Below, in pieces: positions 30,398 through 38,994 of a stretch of DNA of 64,000 nt. Source of the stretch: Ceratorhiza oryzae-sativae (Eukaryota > Basidiomycota > Agaricomycetes > Cantharellales > Ceratobasidiaceae); the NCBI GenBank assembly GCA_030998015.1, contig JARWMV010000016.1, positions 1 to 64,000 on the forward strand, read 5' to 3'. Each line of letters opens with the position of its first letter. Within the stretch, counting starts at the first letter, position 1. The translations under genes and the position numbers were made by a program. The notes beneath the pieces are model-generated. The model ran no database searches. It was given only the letters and a program-made list of their open reading frames with translations, and was not told the origin of the DNA.

Positions 30398-33300
30398 CTT
30401 CCCCCCTTCAAGGCACGGGGGTCCTGGGGTGCCTTTGGGTGCGACTTGACATAGTCAGCGATGAGTTCTGGTGCGTTCACCAGGTCGTCATAGGTTAACC
30501 ACTGTCGCTCGTCATAGCCAAGCCACTTGACATAGTATTCGAAGACGTTAGATCGTTTGTTGTATCGTGACTTTATGATCTGTTCCACTTCAAACTCTTC
30601 TTCCCCTTCAGGAGTTACCACAGGTGGTGGTGGGGGAACCTGACGGCCATAGGGGTCGTCTTTATATTTGGTCAGCAGTGAGACATGAAATACTGGGTGT
30701 ACTTTCATGGTTATCGGCAGGTCCAATTTGTAGGCATGTGTGCCATGTTGTGCTACCACCTTGAATGGTCCAACTCTTTTGTGGGCCAGTTTCCTGGAGG
30801 CCTGCTGTGTCCGTATGTTTTTGGTATCAAGCCAGACTTTGTCTCCAACCTTAATAGCTTCAGGAATCCGATGCTTCTGGTCGTAGTATTCCTTGATCCT
30901 CTGGTTCGCTATTTCCAGGGCTGCCTTAAGTTCGTCATGGCCCTTTTGGAGCCATTCTGCATGGTTGTCCGCTAAGGGGAGTTCTGGTTCCTCCCTGTCC
31001 CCGACTGCTAGCCTTGGGTGGAAACCGTAGTTTGCGAAGAATGGTGATTTGCCAGTTGAGGCGTTGACACCATTATTGTAGGCAAATTCAGCTAATGGTA
31101 GGAGCGAGACCCAGTCATCTTGTCTGTCTGATACATAGTGTCTGATGTACCCTTCCACTACTTGGTTGGCTCGTTCAGACTGGCCATCCGTCTGAGGGTG
31201 GTATGCTGTGGAGTAGGAGGGTTTTATATCCAGTCGTTTGTATAAGTGCCTTAAGAATTTGGATGCGAAGTTGGGGCCACGGTCTGAGATTGTCTTCCGT
31301 GGTAACCCATGGAGTTTCCATACATATGTTAGGAACAGGTTGGCGCAATCCATAGCACTGGCTTCCGATTGACATGGAATAAAGTGGACCATTTTTGTCA
31401 GGCGGTCGACAACTGTAAATATGGCATCAAATCCCTCTGACAAGGGTAACCCGGTAATCAGATCGTAGGTAATTTCCTCCCAAGGTTTTTCTGGTGCAGG
31501 TATTGGGTTTAAGAGCCCTGGGGGGACTTGGTTGCTGTGCTTGTTCCTGATGCATGACTCGCAGTGTGTGACATATTCGTTGACTGATTTTTTCATTGAT
31601 AACCATGTGTATTTGCGATTTAACAGCTCATATGTTCTGAACTGTCCTGGGTGTCCTGCTGCTGGACTATCATGACGGCTTTCAATGACCAGTTTGCGAA
31701 GTTCTTTGTTATTTGGGACGTAGATTCTGCCCTTGTGTCGTAAGAGTCCTTCATCCCATTCCCAATCTTTGACCTTCTCATTGTCGTCTAGGGCTTTTAG
31801 CACTTTTGACAGGTGCTCATCCCCTGGGATAGCGTCCCTAATGAGTTGTTCCAGGTCATGGTCTGGTGTGATTGCTTGTAACCACAGGGATTTTAATTCC
31901 AAAAATTGGTTTTGTGCAAGCAGAGCTTGGCTCTCACCCCCCTCTTTAGGGATGTGTCTTGACAGCCTAGAGAGTATGTCTGCCCGGCCATTCTTTGCCC
32001 CTTCAATATATAAAATCTTGAATTCGAACCTGGATAAAAACTCATGCCACCGTGTGACTCGACCATTCAGTGGCCGATTTGTCTTCCAATACTCCAAATT
32101 CTTGTGGTCACAGACAATGTTTACTGGGTGTTCAGCCCCTTCTAGCAAATGACGCCAGTGTTTAAGGGCCTTGATAATTGCCAGCATTTCTTTGTTGTAG
32201 ATATTGTAGTTTCTTTCTGCTGGGACCATTGCCTTGGAGTAATAGGAAATTGGGTGGAGCATTCCGTCCTCTCCATATTGCAGTAATACAGCGCCTGTGG
32301 CATAGCCTGAGGCGTCGGTTTCCAAAATGAATGGTTTGTTGGGTTCTGGCTGAATTAGGAGGGGGGCTTCTTTTAATTTTTGCTTCAGCAGATTCCATGC
32401 TTGATCCCTTTCTGCTGTCCATTCCCATTTTACGTCCTTTTTGACAAGTTCATAAAGACATCTTGTGATTTTTGAAAAGTCTTTTATGAAGTGCCTCAAC
32501 CAATTTGCAAACCCCAACCCTTCCAGGACTTCGGTTGGGTTGGTAGGGGTTGGCCATTCAACAGCCTTTTCAACCTTGGCTGGGTCTACTTTAATTCCCT
32601 GGGGAGTCACTACTATTCCCAGGTAATCGACTTCAGTGACATCGAAAACACATTTCTCCAAGGCGCAATATAGGCCAGCTTTTTGGAGGCGACGTAAGAC
32701 CTCCTTGACATGTTCATCATGTTCTTCCTGGTTTTTGGAGAATACTAGTATGTCGTCCATGTAAATTACAACGTAAATGCCTTCGATGTCTTGGAATTCT
32801 TCTCGGATCATGGCCATGAAGGTTCCTGGTGCATTCTTTTGACCGAATTGCATAACTAGAGGCTCATACAGCCCGTATTTGGTCTTGAAAGCGGCCTTCC
32901 ATTCGTCTCCTTCCCGAATTCGTATGAGGTTGAAACCCCACTTTAGGTCAAACTTGGTGAATATCTTTGCCCCCCGCAAGGTTTCCACAATATCATTGAT
33001 GCGCGGGAGTGGGTACACATTGGAGACAGTCATTTCGTTTAGCCGACGGTAGTCAATGCACATGCGCAGCTTCCCATTCTTCTTTTTGACGAATATGACT
33101 GGGGATGCCATTGGTGACCTTGAGGGTCTGATATGCCCTGCTTTTAGTTGGCGATCCAAGGTTTTGCGCAATTCTGCATCTTCCTTGACACCCACGCTAT
33201 ATATGGGACCATGCCTTGGCTTGGCATCTGGTTTTAAATCTATTTCCATATCCCACTTCCTATGGGGTGGTAATGGTTGGATGTCGTCTTCTTCGGCGAA

Positions 33301-33915
33301 TATTTTCTGGAATTCTTTATATTTTGTTGGGAGGGAGTCTAAGGAGTCCAGCTGAAGCTCCTTAGGTTCATTTGCACGCATGTGCAAAGGTTTTGTGATG
33401 CAGTGCTTCAGGCATATTGGTGAGTTGAACTTCATGTCCTTCCCATCCCAATCAATGTCGGGGTTATGGAATTTGAGCCATGACATGCCCAGGACTAAAT
33501 CGTTTTTGCCGACGTTCACAACATAGGCACTGAGGATTTCTCGGTGCTCCTGAATGCACAACTCAAAGGTGCAGTAATGGGTCACAGACCCAGAGTCTAT
33601 CTCCCTTCCATCGATTACCCTCAATTTCTTGGGTGTTTTTAGGGCAACGGTAGGGATGCGGTATTGTTTGACTAAATCTTCATGTATAAATACTGATGTG
33701 GCCCCTGAGTCAATCATGGCCCATCCGTTGAATTTTTTCATGTTATATGCAGACTTGTGTTCGGGGGTTATGCGCAGAGGGAATGCATGAAAGAAAAACT
33801 GTAGTTGTGATTGGTTTCCTAACGACATACATTCCATTTCCATATTTTTATTTTCATTATGCGCATTTTGTAACATAGCGCCCAAGACCGCCCCCCTGGC
33901 ATGGTTTGAGCTCAT
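30385..33915 (-). CDS. Gypsy B Pol: protease, reverse transcriptase, RNase H, integrase, chromodomain (1176 aa)
   Basis: An uninterrupted frame. The aspartic protease has DSGA at residues 69-72. RT has FVKKKNGKLRMC and the catalytic YMDD at 385-388. RNase H has ETDASG near 534 and CDHKNLEYW. Integrase has an HHCC zinc finger (SRHDSPAAGH ... CESCIRNK) and a DDE core with TVVDRLTKM and SDRGPNFAS, then HPQTDGQSERAN. The C-terminal chromodomain (EVEQIIKSRY ... VKWLGYDERQW) probably steers integration to particular chromatin, as in other chromoviruses. The start codon overlaps the gag stop as ATGA, so it is probably translated by termination-reinitiation; no slippery heptamer is obvious. All catalytic residues appear present. 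The last codons run into the 3' LTR. Confidence 0.96.
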   Translation of the reverse strand: MSSNHARGAVLGAMLQNAHNENKNMEMECMSLGNQSQLQFFFHAFPLRITPEHKSAYNMKKFNGWAMIDSGATSVFIHEDLVKQYRIPTVALKTPKKLRVIDGREIDSGSVTHYCTFELCIQEHREILSAYVVNVGKNDLVLGMSWLKFHNPDIDWDGKDMKFNSPICLKHCITKPLHMRANEPKELQLDSLDSLPTKYKEFQKIFAEEDDIQPLPPHRKWDMEIDLKPDAKPRHGPIYSVGVKEDAELRKTLDRQLKAGHIRPSRSPMASPVIFVKKKNGKLRMCIDYRRLNEMTVSNVYPLPRINDIVETLRGAKIFTKFDLKWGFNLIRIREGDEWKAAFKTKYGLYEPLVMQFGQKNAPGTFMAMIREEFQDIEGIYVVIYMDDILVFSKNQEEHDEHVKEVLRRLQKAGLYCALEKCVFDVTEVDYLGIVVTPQGIKVDPAKVEKAVEWPTPTNPTEVLEGLGFANWLRHFIKDFSKITRCLYELVKKDVKWEWTAERDQAWNLLKQKLKEAPLLIQPEPNKPFILETDASGYATGAVLLQYGEDGMLHPISYYSKAMVPAERNYNIYNKEMLAIIKALKHWRHLLEGAEHPVNIVCDHKNLEYWKTNRPLNGRVTRWHEFLSRFEFKILYIEGAKNGRADILSRLSRHIPKEGGESQALLAQNQFLELKSLWLQAITPDHDLEQLIRDAIPGDEHLSKVLKALDDNEKVKDWEWDEGLLRHKGRIYVPNNKELRKLVIESRHDSPAAGHPGQFRTYELLNRKYTWLSMKKSVNEYVTHCESCIRNKHSNQVPPGLLNPIPAPEKPWEEITYDLITGLPLSEGFDAIFTVVDRLTKMVHFIPCQSEASAMDCANLFLTYVWKLHGLPRKTISDRGPNFASKFLRHLYKRLDIKPSYSTAYHPQTDGQSERANQVVEGYIRHYVSDRQDDWVSLLPLAEFAYNNGVNASTGKSPFFANYGFHPRLAVGDREEPELPLADNHAEWLQKGHDELKAALEIANQRIKEYYDQKHRIPEAIKVGDKVWLDTKNIRTQQASRKLAHKRVGPFKVVAQHGTHAYKLDLPITMKVHPVFHVSLLTKYKDDPYGRQVPPPPPVVTPEGEEEFEVEQIIKSRYNKRSNVFEYYVKWLGYDERQWLTYDDLVNAPELIADYVKSHPKAPQDPRALKGGSVMN

Positions 33916-35300
33916 TCTTTTACCGACTCATCGTCGGTTGTTTCTACATCCTCGACCACTGCCTCGTATCCTGACATTTTAGCTGAGGGGCATTTGGCTG
34001 CAACATGACCCCGGCCTCCACAGTTATAGCAGGTGTTCGTCCCCTTCCCTTTTCCTGCACTGTCCAGATCCATTGCATCTGGGTCCTTTGCCTTGGGGGC
34101 CGCCGGTGGGTGATTATCCTTCTTTATGTCTTTGAAGGATTCTTGTACATTGGCATTGCTGCCGTCGTAGCGGACAGTTGGGACTGTGAAACCCTTCGCA
34201 TTGGGCCCAATGGCCACAATCTGGCCTTTTACAGCTCTCCCGTCCCTAATCTTATATATCCGTTCCCCACTTTTGAATTTCTCCTTTTGGGGAGTGCTTT
34301 GGGGGTTATTGGTCGGCCTGCTGGATGAGGCATTGCTGCTGGGCTTGTTGCTCCCATGAGACGTTCGTTTGCTACCGAACAAGATGAGGTGGCGGTCAAT
34401 TTCCAAGGCTTGCTGGGTGAGTTGGGCAAAGGTTTTGGTGCGGGGGTCATAGTTTTGGGCCACCATGCTATCTGTTACGTCTGACGACAGACCGTCATAA
34501 AATTGATCACGCATGGCAGCATCGTTGTAGTTGAGGCCTGTGGAATATAAGTTGAATAGGGTGAGGTAGTCCTGAACTGTCTTGGATTGTTTCAATTTCC
34601 GCCACTTGTCGCGGTTATTTTCGGTGCGGTTCAGATCTCCATATCGGGTAGTAAATTCTTGCCAGAATAAATTGGCATCGTGGAGCCAGGGGATCGCAGT
34701 TCCAGGGTTGAGAATTTCGAATTCTTCGTATGAGTTAACCCATTCAGCTGCTGACCCTTCGAGGTAAGAGGTGATGAAGGCGACCACTTGGTCGGCCGAG
34801 TGTCCACTCATGTTTGTGTTGATATATCGGGCACATGCGATTCTGAATGAGATGGCGTCCTCTCGTTTTGTGCCATCAAATTTTTGAGGGGCAGCCATCT
34901 TAACCTTTGCAGTTGATCCTCCCGAGGGAGCGGGAGCTGTTGGTTGTGGTTGGGTTGTACTGGAGGAAGCTAACACTGGAGCCGCACCTGAGCCACTCGT
35001 GGAGGTGTTGATTTGCGCTTCAATGCGCGTGATAGTGGTTTGGAGAATGGCTAGCATTCCTACTAGGTTATTGACGTTGGTGGCTAATCCAGCCACATCC
35101 GCATCTATCTTTGTCTGATTTGTGGTAAGTTTTGCTTCGAGTGAGTCTGTATAGGTCTTATTATTGTGTTCGACGTCCCCAATATCGTTTTGGAGGTTAT
35201 TGGTTCGTTCTCGCAGTTCGTCCATCGACCGAAGCATATAGATGACCTTGTCCTCATCAGACATATTGGCCCAAGCAGGGGCAGGAGGTTGTGACGCCAT
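33912..35300 (-). CDS. Gypsy B Gag (462 aa)
   Basis: Begins MASQPPAPAWANMSDED in good context (GAAATGG). An N-terminal coiled-coil-like region is followed by a Pro/Ser/Thr-rich linker and a capsid-like domain (with DQFYDGLSSDVTDSM). A basic stretch and one CCHC zinc knuckle CYNCGGRGHVAAKC near the end would bind RNA. It assembles the virus-like particle. No internal stops. The stop overlaps the Pol start by four bases. Confidence 0.94.
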   Translation of the reverse strand: MASQPPAPAWANMSDEDKVIYMLRSMDELRERTNNLQNDIGDVEHNNKTYTDSLEAKLTTNQTKIDADVAGLATNVNNLVGMLAILQTTITRIEAQINTSTSGSGAAPVLASSSTTQPQPTAPAPSGGSTAKVKMAAPQKFDGTKREDAISFRIACARYINTNMSGHSADQVVAFITSYLEGSAAEWVNSYEEFEILNPGTAIPWLHDANLFWQEFTTRYGDLNRTENNRDKWRKLKQSKTVQDYLTLFNLYSTGLNYNDAAMRDQFYDGLSSDVTDSMVAQNYDPRTKTFAQLTQQALEIDRHLILFGSKRTSHGSNKPSSNASSSRPTNNPQSTPQKEKFKSGERIYKIRDGRAVKGQIVAIGPNAKGFTVPTVRYDGSNANVQESFKDIKKDNHPPAAPKAKDPDAMDLDSAGKGKGTNTCYNCGGRGHVAAKCPSAKMSGYEAVVEDVETTDDESVKE

Positions 35301-36586
35301 TTCAGAGAAAGTTTGATGAAATTTTAAAGGCGACGGAGACGGTAAGGAAGTACAGGGAATTGGGGATTGTTTTGGTAATATAGGATTTCTTTCCCCCTCA
35401 CAAGTCTATAAATTTCGAAGTTCCCGATTCCTGCGAACCTCAACCAAGTATCGTCCAAGTCCCAACTTTTGGTGTCCTGGCAACAATATGGGCACTCCAC
35501 CTTCTTTAGTTTAGTTTGGTCCCGAAGGAGGGCTTCCTTGGGAAGGATTGATTTGGGCTGCCGGAAGGGGTGCTTCTTCCTGAATTGGCGAGCCCGTGCC
35601 ACTTAGAAAGGTGGGGTGAGGGAGGTCTGACGGTGTTTAGAAGACAGGGAAGGCGTACTTGTGGGGTTCAATTGTTTCTCGGACTATAGCTTCTAGTCTG
35701 AGATGGTCTTGAAGGAGGGATAGGTAGTCCTCCTGGTGTTCGTGCAACCGCTCAGTTAAGTATGTGCAACGGGCCTCGGCTTCGTGAAGTTTTTCATGGG
35801 TTTCTTCGTACTTGTTCTGGTAATAACGGTACCTGTCTTGGAAGTTTTCGATAGTGTTTAACAGGTGACGAAGAAGCTGTTGACCGAGGTTCTCCAGCTT
35901 AGAGCTGGTTGCGAGGGATGGTGTAGTAGTAGAGGAATTTGTCCTTCTTAGGACAATAAGGGCAGCGTGCAGGGAAGGTGGCTTCGTTTGGCTGACGGCA
36001 GATCTTGCACTCAGGGGCACCTGGCTCGGTAACGAAGGCTTGTTGGGCACGTCCGACTCGCTGGGGGCGGACTTTGACAATTACTACTCGGTTAAAATCG
36101 ATGTGCCCTGCTTCTTCAAGGATACTTTCGACCGAGTTGAGGGTGAAGCAGTGGATCAATAGGTGTCCGAACCACCCACACAGACGGCAGCGCTGATCTT
36201 CTGTAAAAGGTTGTGCCACTTGAGGGCCGTGCGTTCCGTCAGAGACGTACTTGAGCAAGAGCAAGATAAAAAGGAAAAATAGACCCTTTCCCGAGTCTAT
36301 GGGAATAGGAAGGTGACCTCCGTTGCTCAGCTACTTAAGGGCAATGAGCGACCCCACCTCTTGTTGACGAAAGAGATTAGAGAACCGAAGCTTGTTACGA
36401 CGTGTGAGGGACCTGGCTATGCAAGGTTTCACAGAGGCGCGTATAGGGCAACGATATCTTGTGACTGTGGATAGGTGGAGTGGGATTGGGGAAGGCAACG
36501 AGGAGTTATCTCGAGATGACGCCGACGGTGTTCCAAACGTATCCCAGACGACACTGAGACTTACGATTGTTAAGAACTTGACCTGA
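35301..36586 (-). other. Gypsy B leader: long ORFs but almost no ATG
   Basis: 1286 nt between PBS and gag. Three ORFs are readable on the sense strand: 36264-35899 (CRLCGWFGHLLIHC and a second cluster ending CPYC), 36080-35637 (coiled-coil-like, Glu/Gln/Arg-rich) and 35602-35324 (CPYCCQ and an aromatic-rich tail). None begins with ATG; the only sense ATG I find is at 35797-35795, against about 20 expected by chance. The gag ATG is therefore nearly the first on the transcript. The second ORF ends early relative to Gypsy A (TAA where A has TCA). Whether these ORFs are translated, or are exons of a spliced product, is unknown. Confidence 0.6.
36571..36584 (-). promoter_or_regulatory. Gypsy B self-complementary primer-binding site
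   Basis: On the minus strand AGGTCAAGTTCTT starts two bases after the LTR. It is complementary over 13 bases to the LTR segment at 36655-36669, placed at the predicted RNA 5' end as in Gypsy A. Confidence 0.65.
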
Positions 36587-36962
36587 TGTCGACGGCGACA
36601 AGTCAGGCGACGAGGAAAATAGTAAGAAAAGCAAAAGAACTTGTATTCGACGAGAGGTCAAGTTCTTGAGGAGTCCTCTGCGAACTTGACCTGGTTTATA
36701 TACATAGTATGAGCCACATCATAACAAACAAGTCCGTACAGTGAGTCACGACAGATAAGAGATAGAAGCAGTAGAAGCGACTGCGGAACTGCGGAATTTC
36801 ACATCAGAGTTGAAATACATCTCGGTTACCGGTCCGGAACATTCCCTGAGTCACATGACACAGATATACCATAAAAGGCATGTATGTTTGAAGATGATCT
36901 CATAAAATGTAGAAAATCGAGAAAATATTGTAGAGTGGATGTATGCGTGTCAGTTCATGACA
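36587..36962 (-). repeat. Gypsy B 5' LTR
   Basis: 376 bp. It contains the TATA box and the fold-back segment complementary to the PBS (36655-36669). Confidence 0.93.
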
Positions 36963-36998
36963 ATGAGAGTGTGGGTTATCTCGGGTCTTGTGCTTGTC

Positions 36999-37004
36999 TA
37001 TATA
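36999..37004 (-). promoter_or_regulatory. Possible TATA box of Rep, cut off by Gypsy B
   Basis: TATATA lies about 32 bp outside the Gypsy B target site. Before that insertion it would have been about 80 bp upstream of the Rep ATG. It is palindromic and could also serve the opposite strand. Confidence 0.3.
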
Positions 37005-37218
37005 AGCTGCAAGGTCTGTTTTAATTGTCACATGACTCCGTCTTGCATTTGTTGTGATCACATGACCTTATTTTGGTGATGACGCATCTCCGAGGGGTGC
37101 CCTCCCATCCGTTCCTCCGCGTCGGCCTTGATCCTCGCTACGCTCGGGGCCTCCGCTCCCCCACTTCGGTCGGTGCCCCCTCTCTGACCCCTCCGGTAGT
37201 TAGGGGATAGCGTATATT

Positions 37219-37340
37219 CACGTGACTAGGCTGGGTCATGTGATTCCTGTGCTTTGTTGTTTGCTTTCTGGCAGGTGGTCACGTGACTAGGCTAGGTCAT
37301 GTGATTCCTGTGCTTTGTTGTTTGTTTTCTGGCAGATGGT
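37219..37340. repeat. Two 61-bp tandem repeats upstream of Rep
   Basis: 37219-37279 and 37280-37340 are near-identical direct repeats (unit begins CACGTGACTAGGCT). Each contains two palindromic boxes, TCACGTGA and TCATGTGA. Two more TCACATGA boxes lie at 37028 and 37058. The spacing resembles iterated protein-binding sites, which could serve Rep or a bHLH factor; this is inference. Confidence 0.75.
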
Positions 37341-37462
37341 CACATGTCTGTTGGTGTCACCTGACCAGACCTTGTTTTGATGTTTGTGCACGTTATTGTG
37401 TTGCACCGTGATTTTTTAATGTTTGTGGTTCTGTTGTTTTCCTTCCTCATCCCGTCTTTACT

Positions 37463-38004
37463 ATGCGTGTTATTTCCCTTAACTACAATCCCCTTGACTG
37501 CACCTGCTGGTCTCTCCCTGAGGGGGAGTACTGCGCCTACTGTGATGCCATGTGCGACGCCTCCCTTGAAGATTTCTATCAAGGTGTTGGGGACTGGTTC
37601 TTCTGTGGGGTGCCCAGTATGTGTGTTCGTTCTTTGTCGTTCTCACGTAGCTAACTTGTTCTGTAGAAGAGCACATCCTCCTTGATGGTTGGGCCCATGA
37701 GGCCACCCTTGAGCGTGTCTGGGCGCTCGTTGATCAGGACTGCCGGTTGTTTGAGGAGCGGCAACACCAGGCTGCCCTTGCTGAGTTTTTTGAGGAGGGC
37801 TCGGCCCCTTTGTTTGACGAGGCCTCACCCTTTGCGGCTTCTGGTTCTGGATGTTTCCAGAACTATATGGCCGATCTCCCAGGGGGGGAGGCCCCCTGGC
37901 TGTTGCCTGAGAACCGGGCCGGTGGTTCTGCGGCCCGTACTACTAGGAAGGATAAGAAGGCAAAAAAACCCTATACCCGGCCCCTCAAGGGCAAGAAAAA
38001 ATAG
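37463..38004 (+). CDS. Small Cys-rich protein, one intron, antisense within Gypsy C (163 aa)
   Basis: Exons 37463-37616 and 37667-38004 with a 50-bp GT-AG intron; total 492 nt in frame. The N-terminus has a Cys cluster (CTCWSLPEGEYCAYCDAMC) that could bind zinc. The middle is acidic and aromatic. The C-terminus is strongly basic (TTRKDKKAKK and RPLKGKKK), suggesting nucleic-acid binding or nuclear import. I do not recognise the family. It is transcribed opposite to Gypsy C, and convergent with the 272-residue ORF across an AT-rich 80-bp gap. An antisense intron would survive retrotransposition of the Gypsy C RNA, so its presence is compatible with being carried by the element. Confidence 0.6.
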
Positions 38005-38087
38005 AAACATTTTTTGAAATGTATTATTATATGATTATGAAAAATTATTCTTAAGACATTCCAAAAAACGTGTGATAGGCCTGATAA

Positions 38088-38906
38088 TCACAGGGGCTCC
38101 GGGGCCATCAGGGGCACTTCCTCCAAGGCGCCCGCCAGCTCATCCTCCCATTTGGCCCAATCCGTTTGGACTCCCTCTTGGGCTGGGTCCAGGGTTGCTT
38201 CCTTTATCATCACTCTCGGCTCCTCCTCCTTCACCACCAGGGACTCCAGGCTTGCCGTGAGGCTCAACATATCTGTGTCGTAACCATGCAGGTTTGGGCG
38301 TACCTTCACCCAGTTACGGAAGTCAGCCAAGTTTGCTTCCTTCAACCTGATGGCAGTAAACATTTCATCAGTGGTAGTGGCCTCAAGCAGTCCCACATAC
38401 AGTGCCGCCGGTGCCAGCTTCCACTGCTCCAACAGTGCCTTTGCCCGGTGCTCCACCTCCCAGTCCCCTCCGTCTGGTATTTGGCCTGTGGCCCTCCTCT
38501 GTTGCCTTGCTGCCTTGGTCACCACGTCGACTGTTGGTCCCACGATATTGTCGACAACATACATCGGTGTTCTTAACAAGGCATTTCTCGTCGTTGGCTT
38601 CCGGCTTCCATGCCATGTCAGGACCCCTAACCTGGGATCCAGGTACTTGTCATCGTCAATCCAGTTCCTTTCATCCCTCAACTTCTTTGGGATGTACACT
38701 AGGTTAGCCCCTGGCAACAGTCGTTCGGCGTACCTCTGGGCGTCTTCCACACTGGAGCAGTACATCCCTGGTTTAGGACAATTTTCCCTGCCAGGGTAGG
38801 GTGCTGGCCGCCTGGTGGTGGGTGGCTGCCGAAGTGGGGCCACCTGATTTTCGGCAAGTGGGGTGTAACAGTTGGGATGTGCGATTGGGTGAGTGACAAA
38901 AGGCAT
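38088..38906 (-). CDS. Unrecognised 272-residue ORF between Gypsy C integrase and Rep
   Basis: The start at 38906 (MPFVTHPIAHPNCYTP) lies 88 bp past the Pol stop. The N-terminus is Pro/Arg-rich. The middle has GANLVYIPKKLRDERNW and DPRLGVLTWHGSRKP, and the C-terminus is helical and acidic (WAKWEDELAGALEEV). It has no retroelement motif, membrane segment or signal peptide. Its place beside Rep and the Cys-rich gene suggests all three arrived as one module; a structural or DNA-binding role is possible but only a guess. The frame is open further upstream to 39107 because it overlaps the end of pol in another frame. Confidence 0.55.
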   Translation of the reverse strand: MPFVTHPIAHPNCYTPLAENQVAPLRQPPTTRRPAPYPGRENCPKPGMYCSSVEDAQRYAERLLPGANLVYIPKKLRDERNWIDDDKYLDPRLGVLTWHGSRKPTTRNALLRTPMYVVDNIVGPTVDVVTKAARQQRRATGQIPDGGDWEVEHRAKALLEQWKLAPAALYVGLLEATTTDEMFTAIRLKEANLADFRNWVKVRPNLHGYDTDMLSLTASLESLVVKEEEPRVMIKEATLDPAQEGVQTDWAKWEDELAGALEEVPLMAPEPL

Positions 38907-38994
38907 GCTTTTGGGGTTTCGCAGGTGTGTTGTGGTGCAAGGTGAGGTAGTAGAGCGGGCTCTGGCCTTTCTTGGGTATCCTGGATGGCTCCTT

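Larger units (their letters stand above)
30020..36962 (-). mobile_element. Gypsy B: intact-looking chromodomain Ty3/Gypsy retrotransposon
   Basis: LTRs at 30020-30397 (378 bp) and 36587-36962 (376 bp) differ at only a handful of positions. TSD ATGAG lies at 30015-30019 and 36963-36967. The PBS, an open 462-residue gag, an open 1176-residue pol with all catalytic motifs, and the polypurine tract are present. It is the same family as Gypsy A and the solo LTR at 2307-2682, but much younger. It inserted into the presumed 5' leader of the Rep gene. Confidence 0.96.

Noticed and set aside
37085..37205. GC-rich tract as a viral stem-loop origin
   Set aside because: I found no TAATATTAC-like nonanucleotide and no convincing long hairpin; left as unexplained GC-rich sequence.
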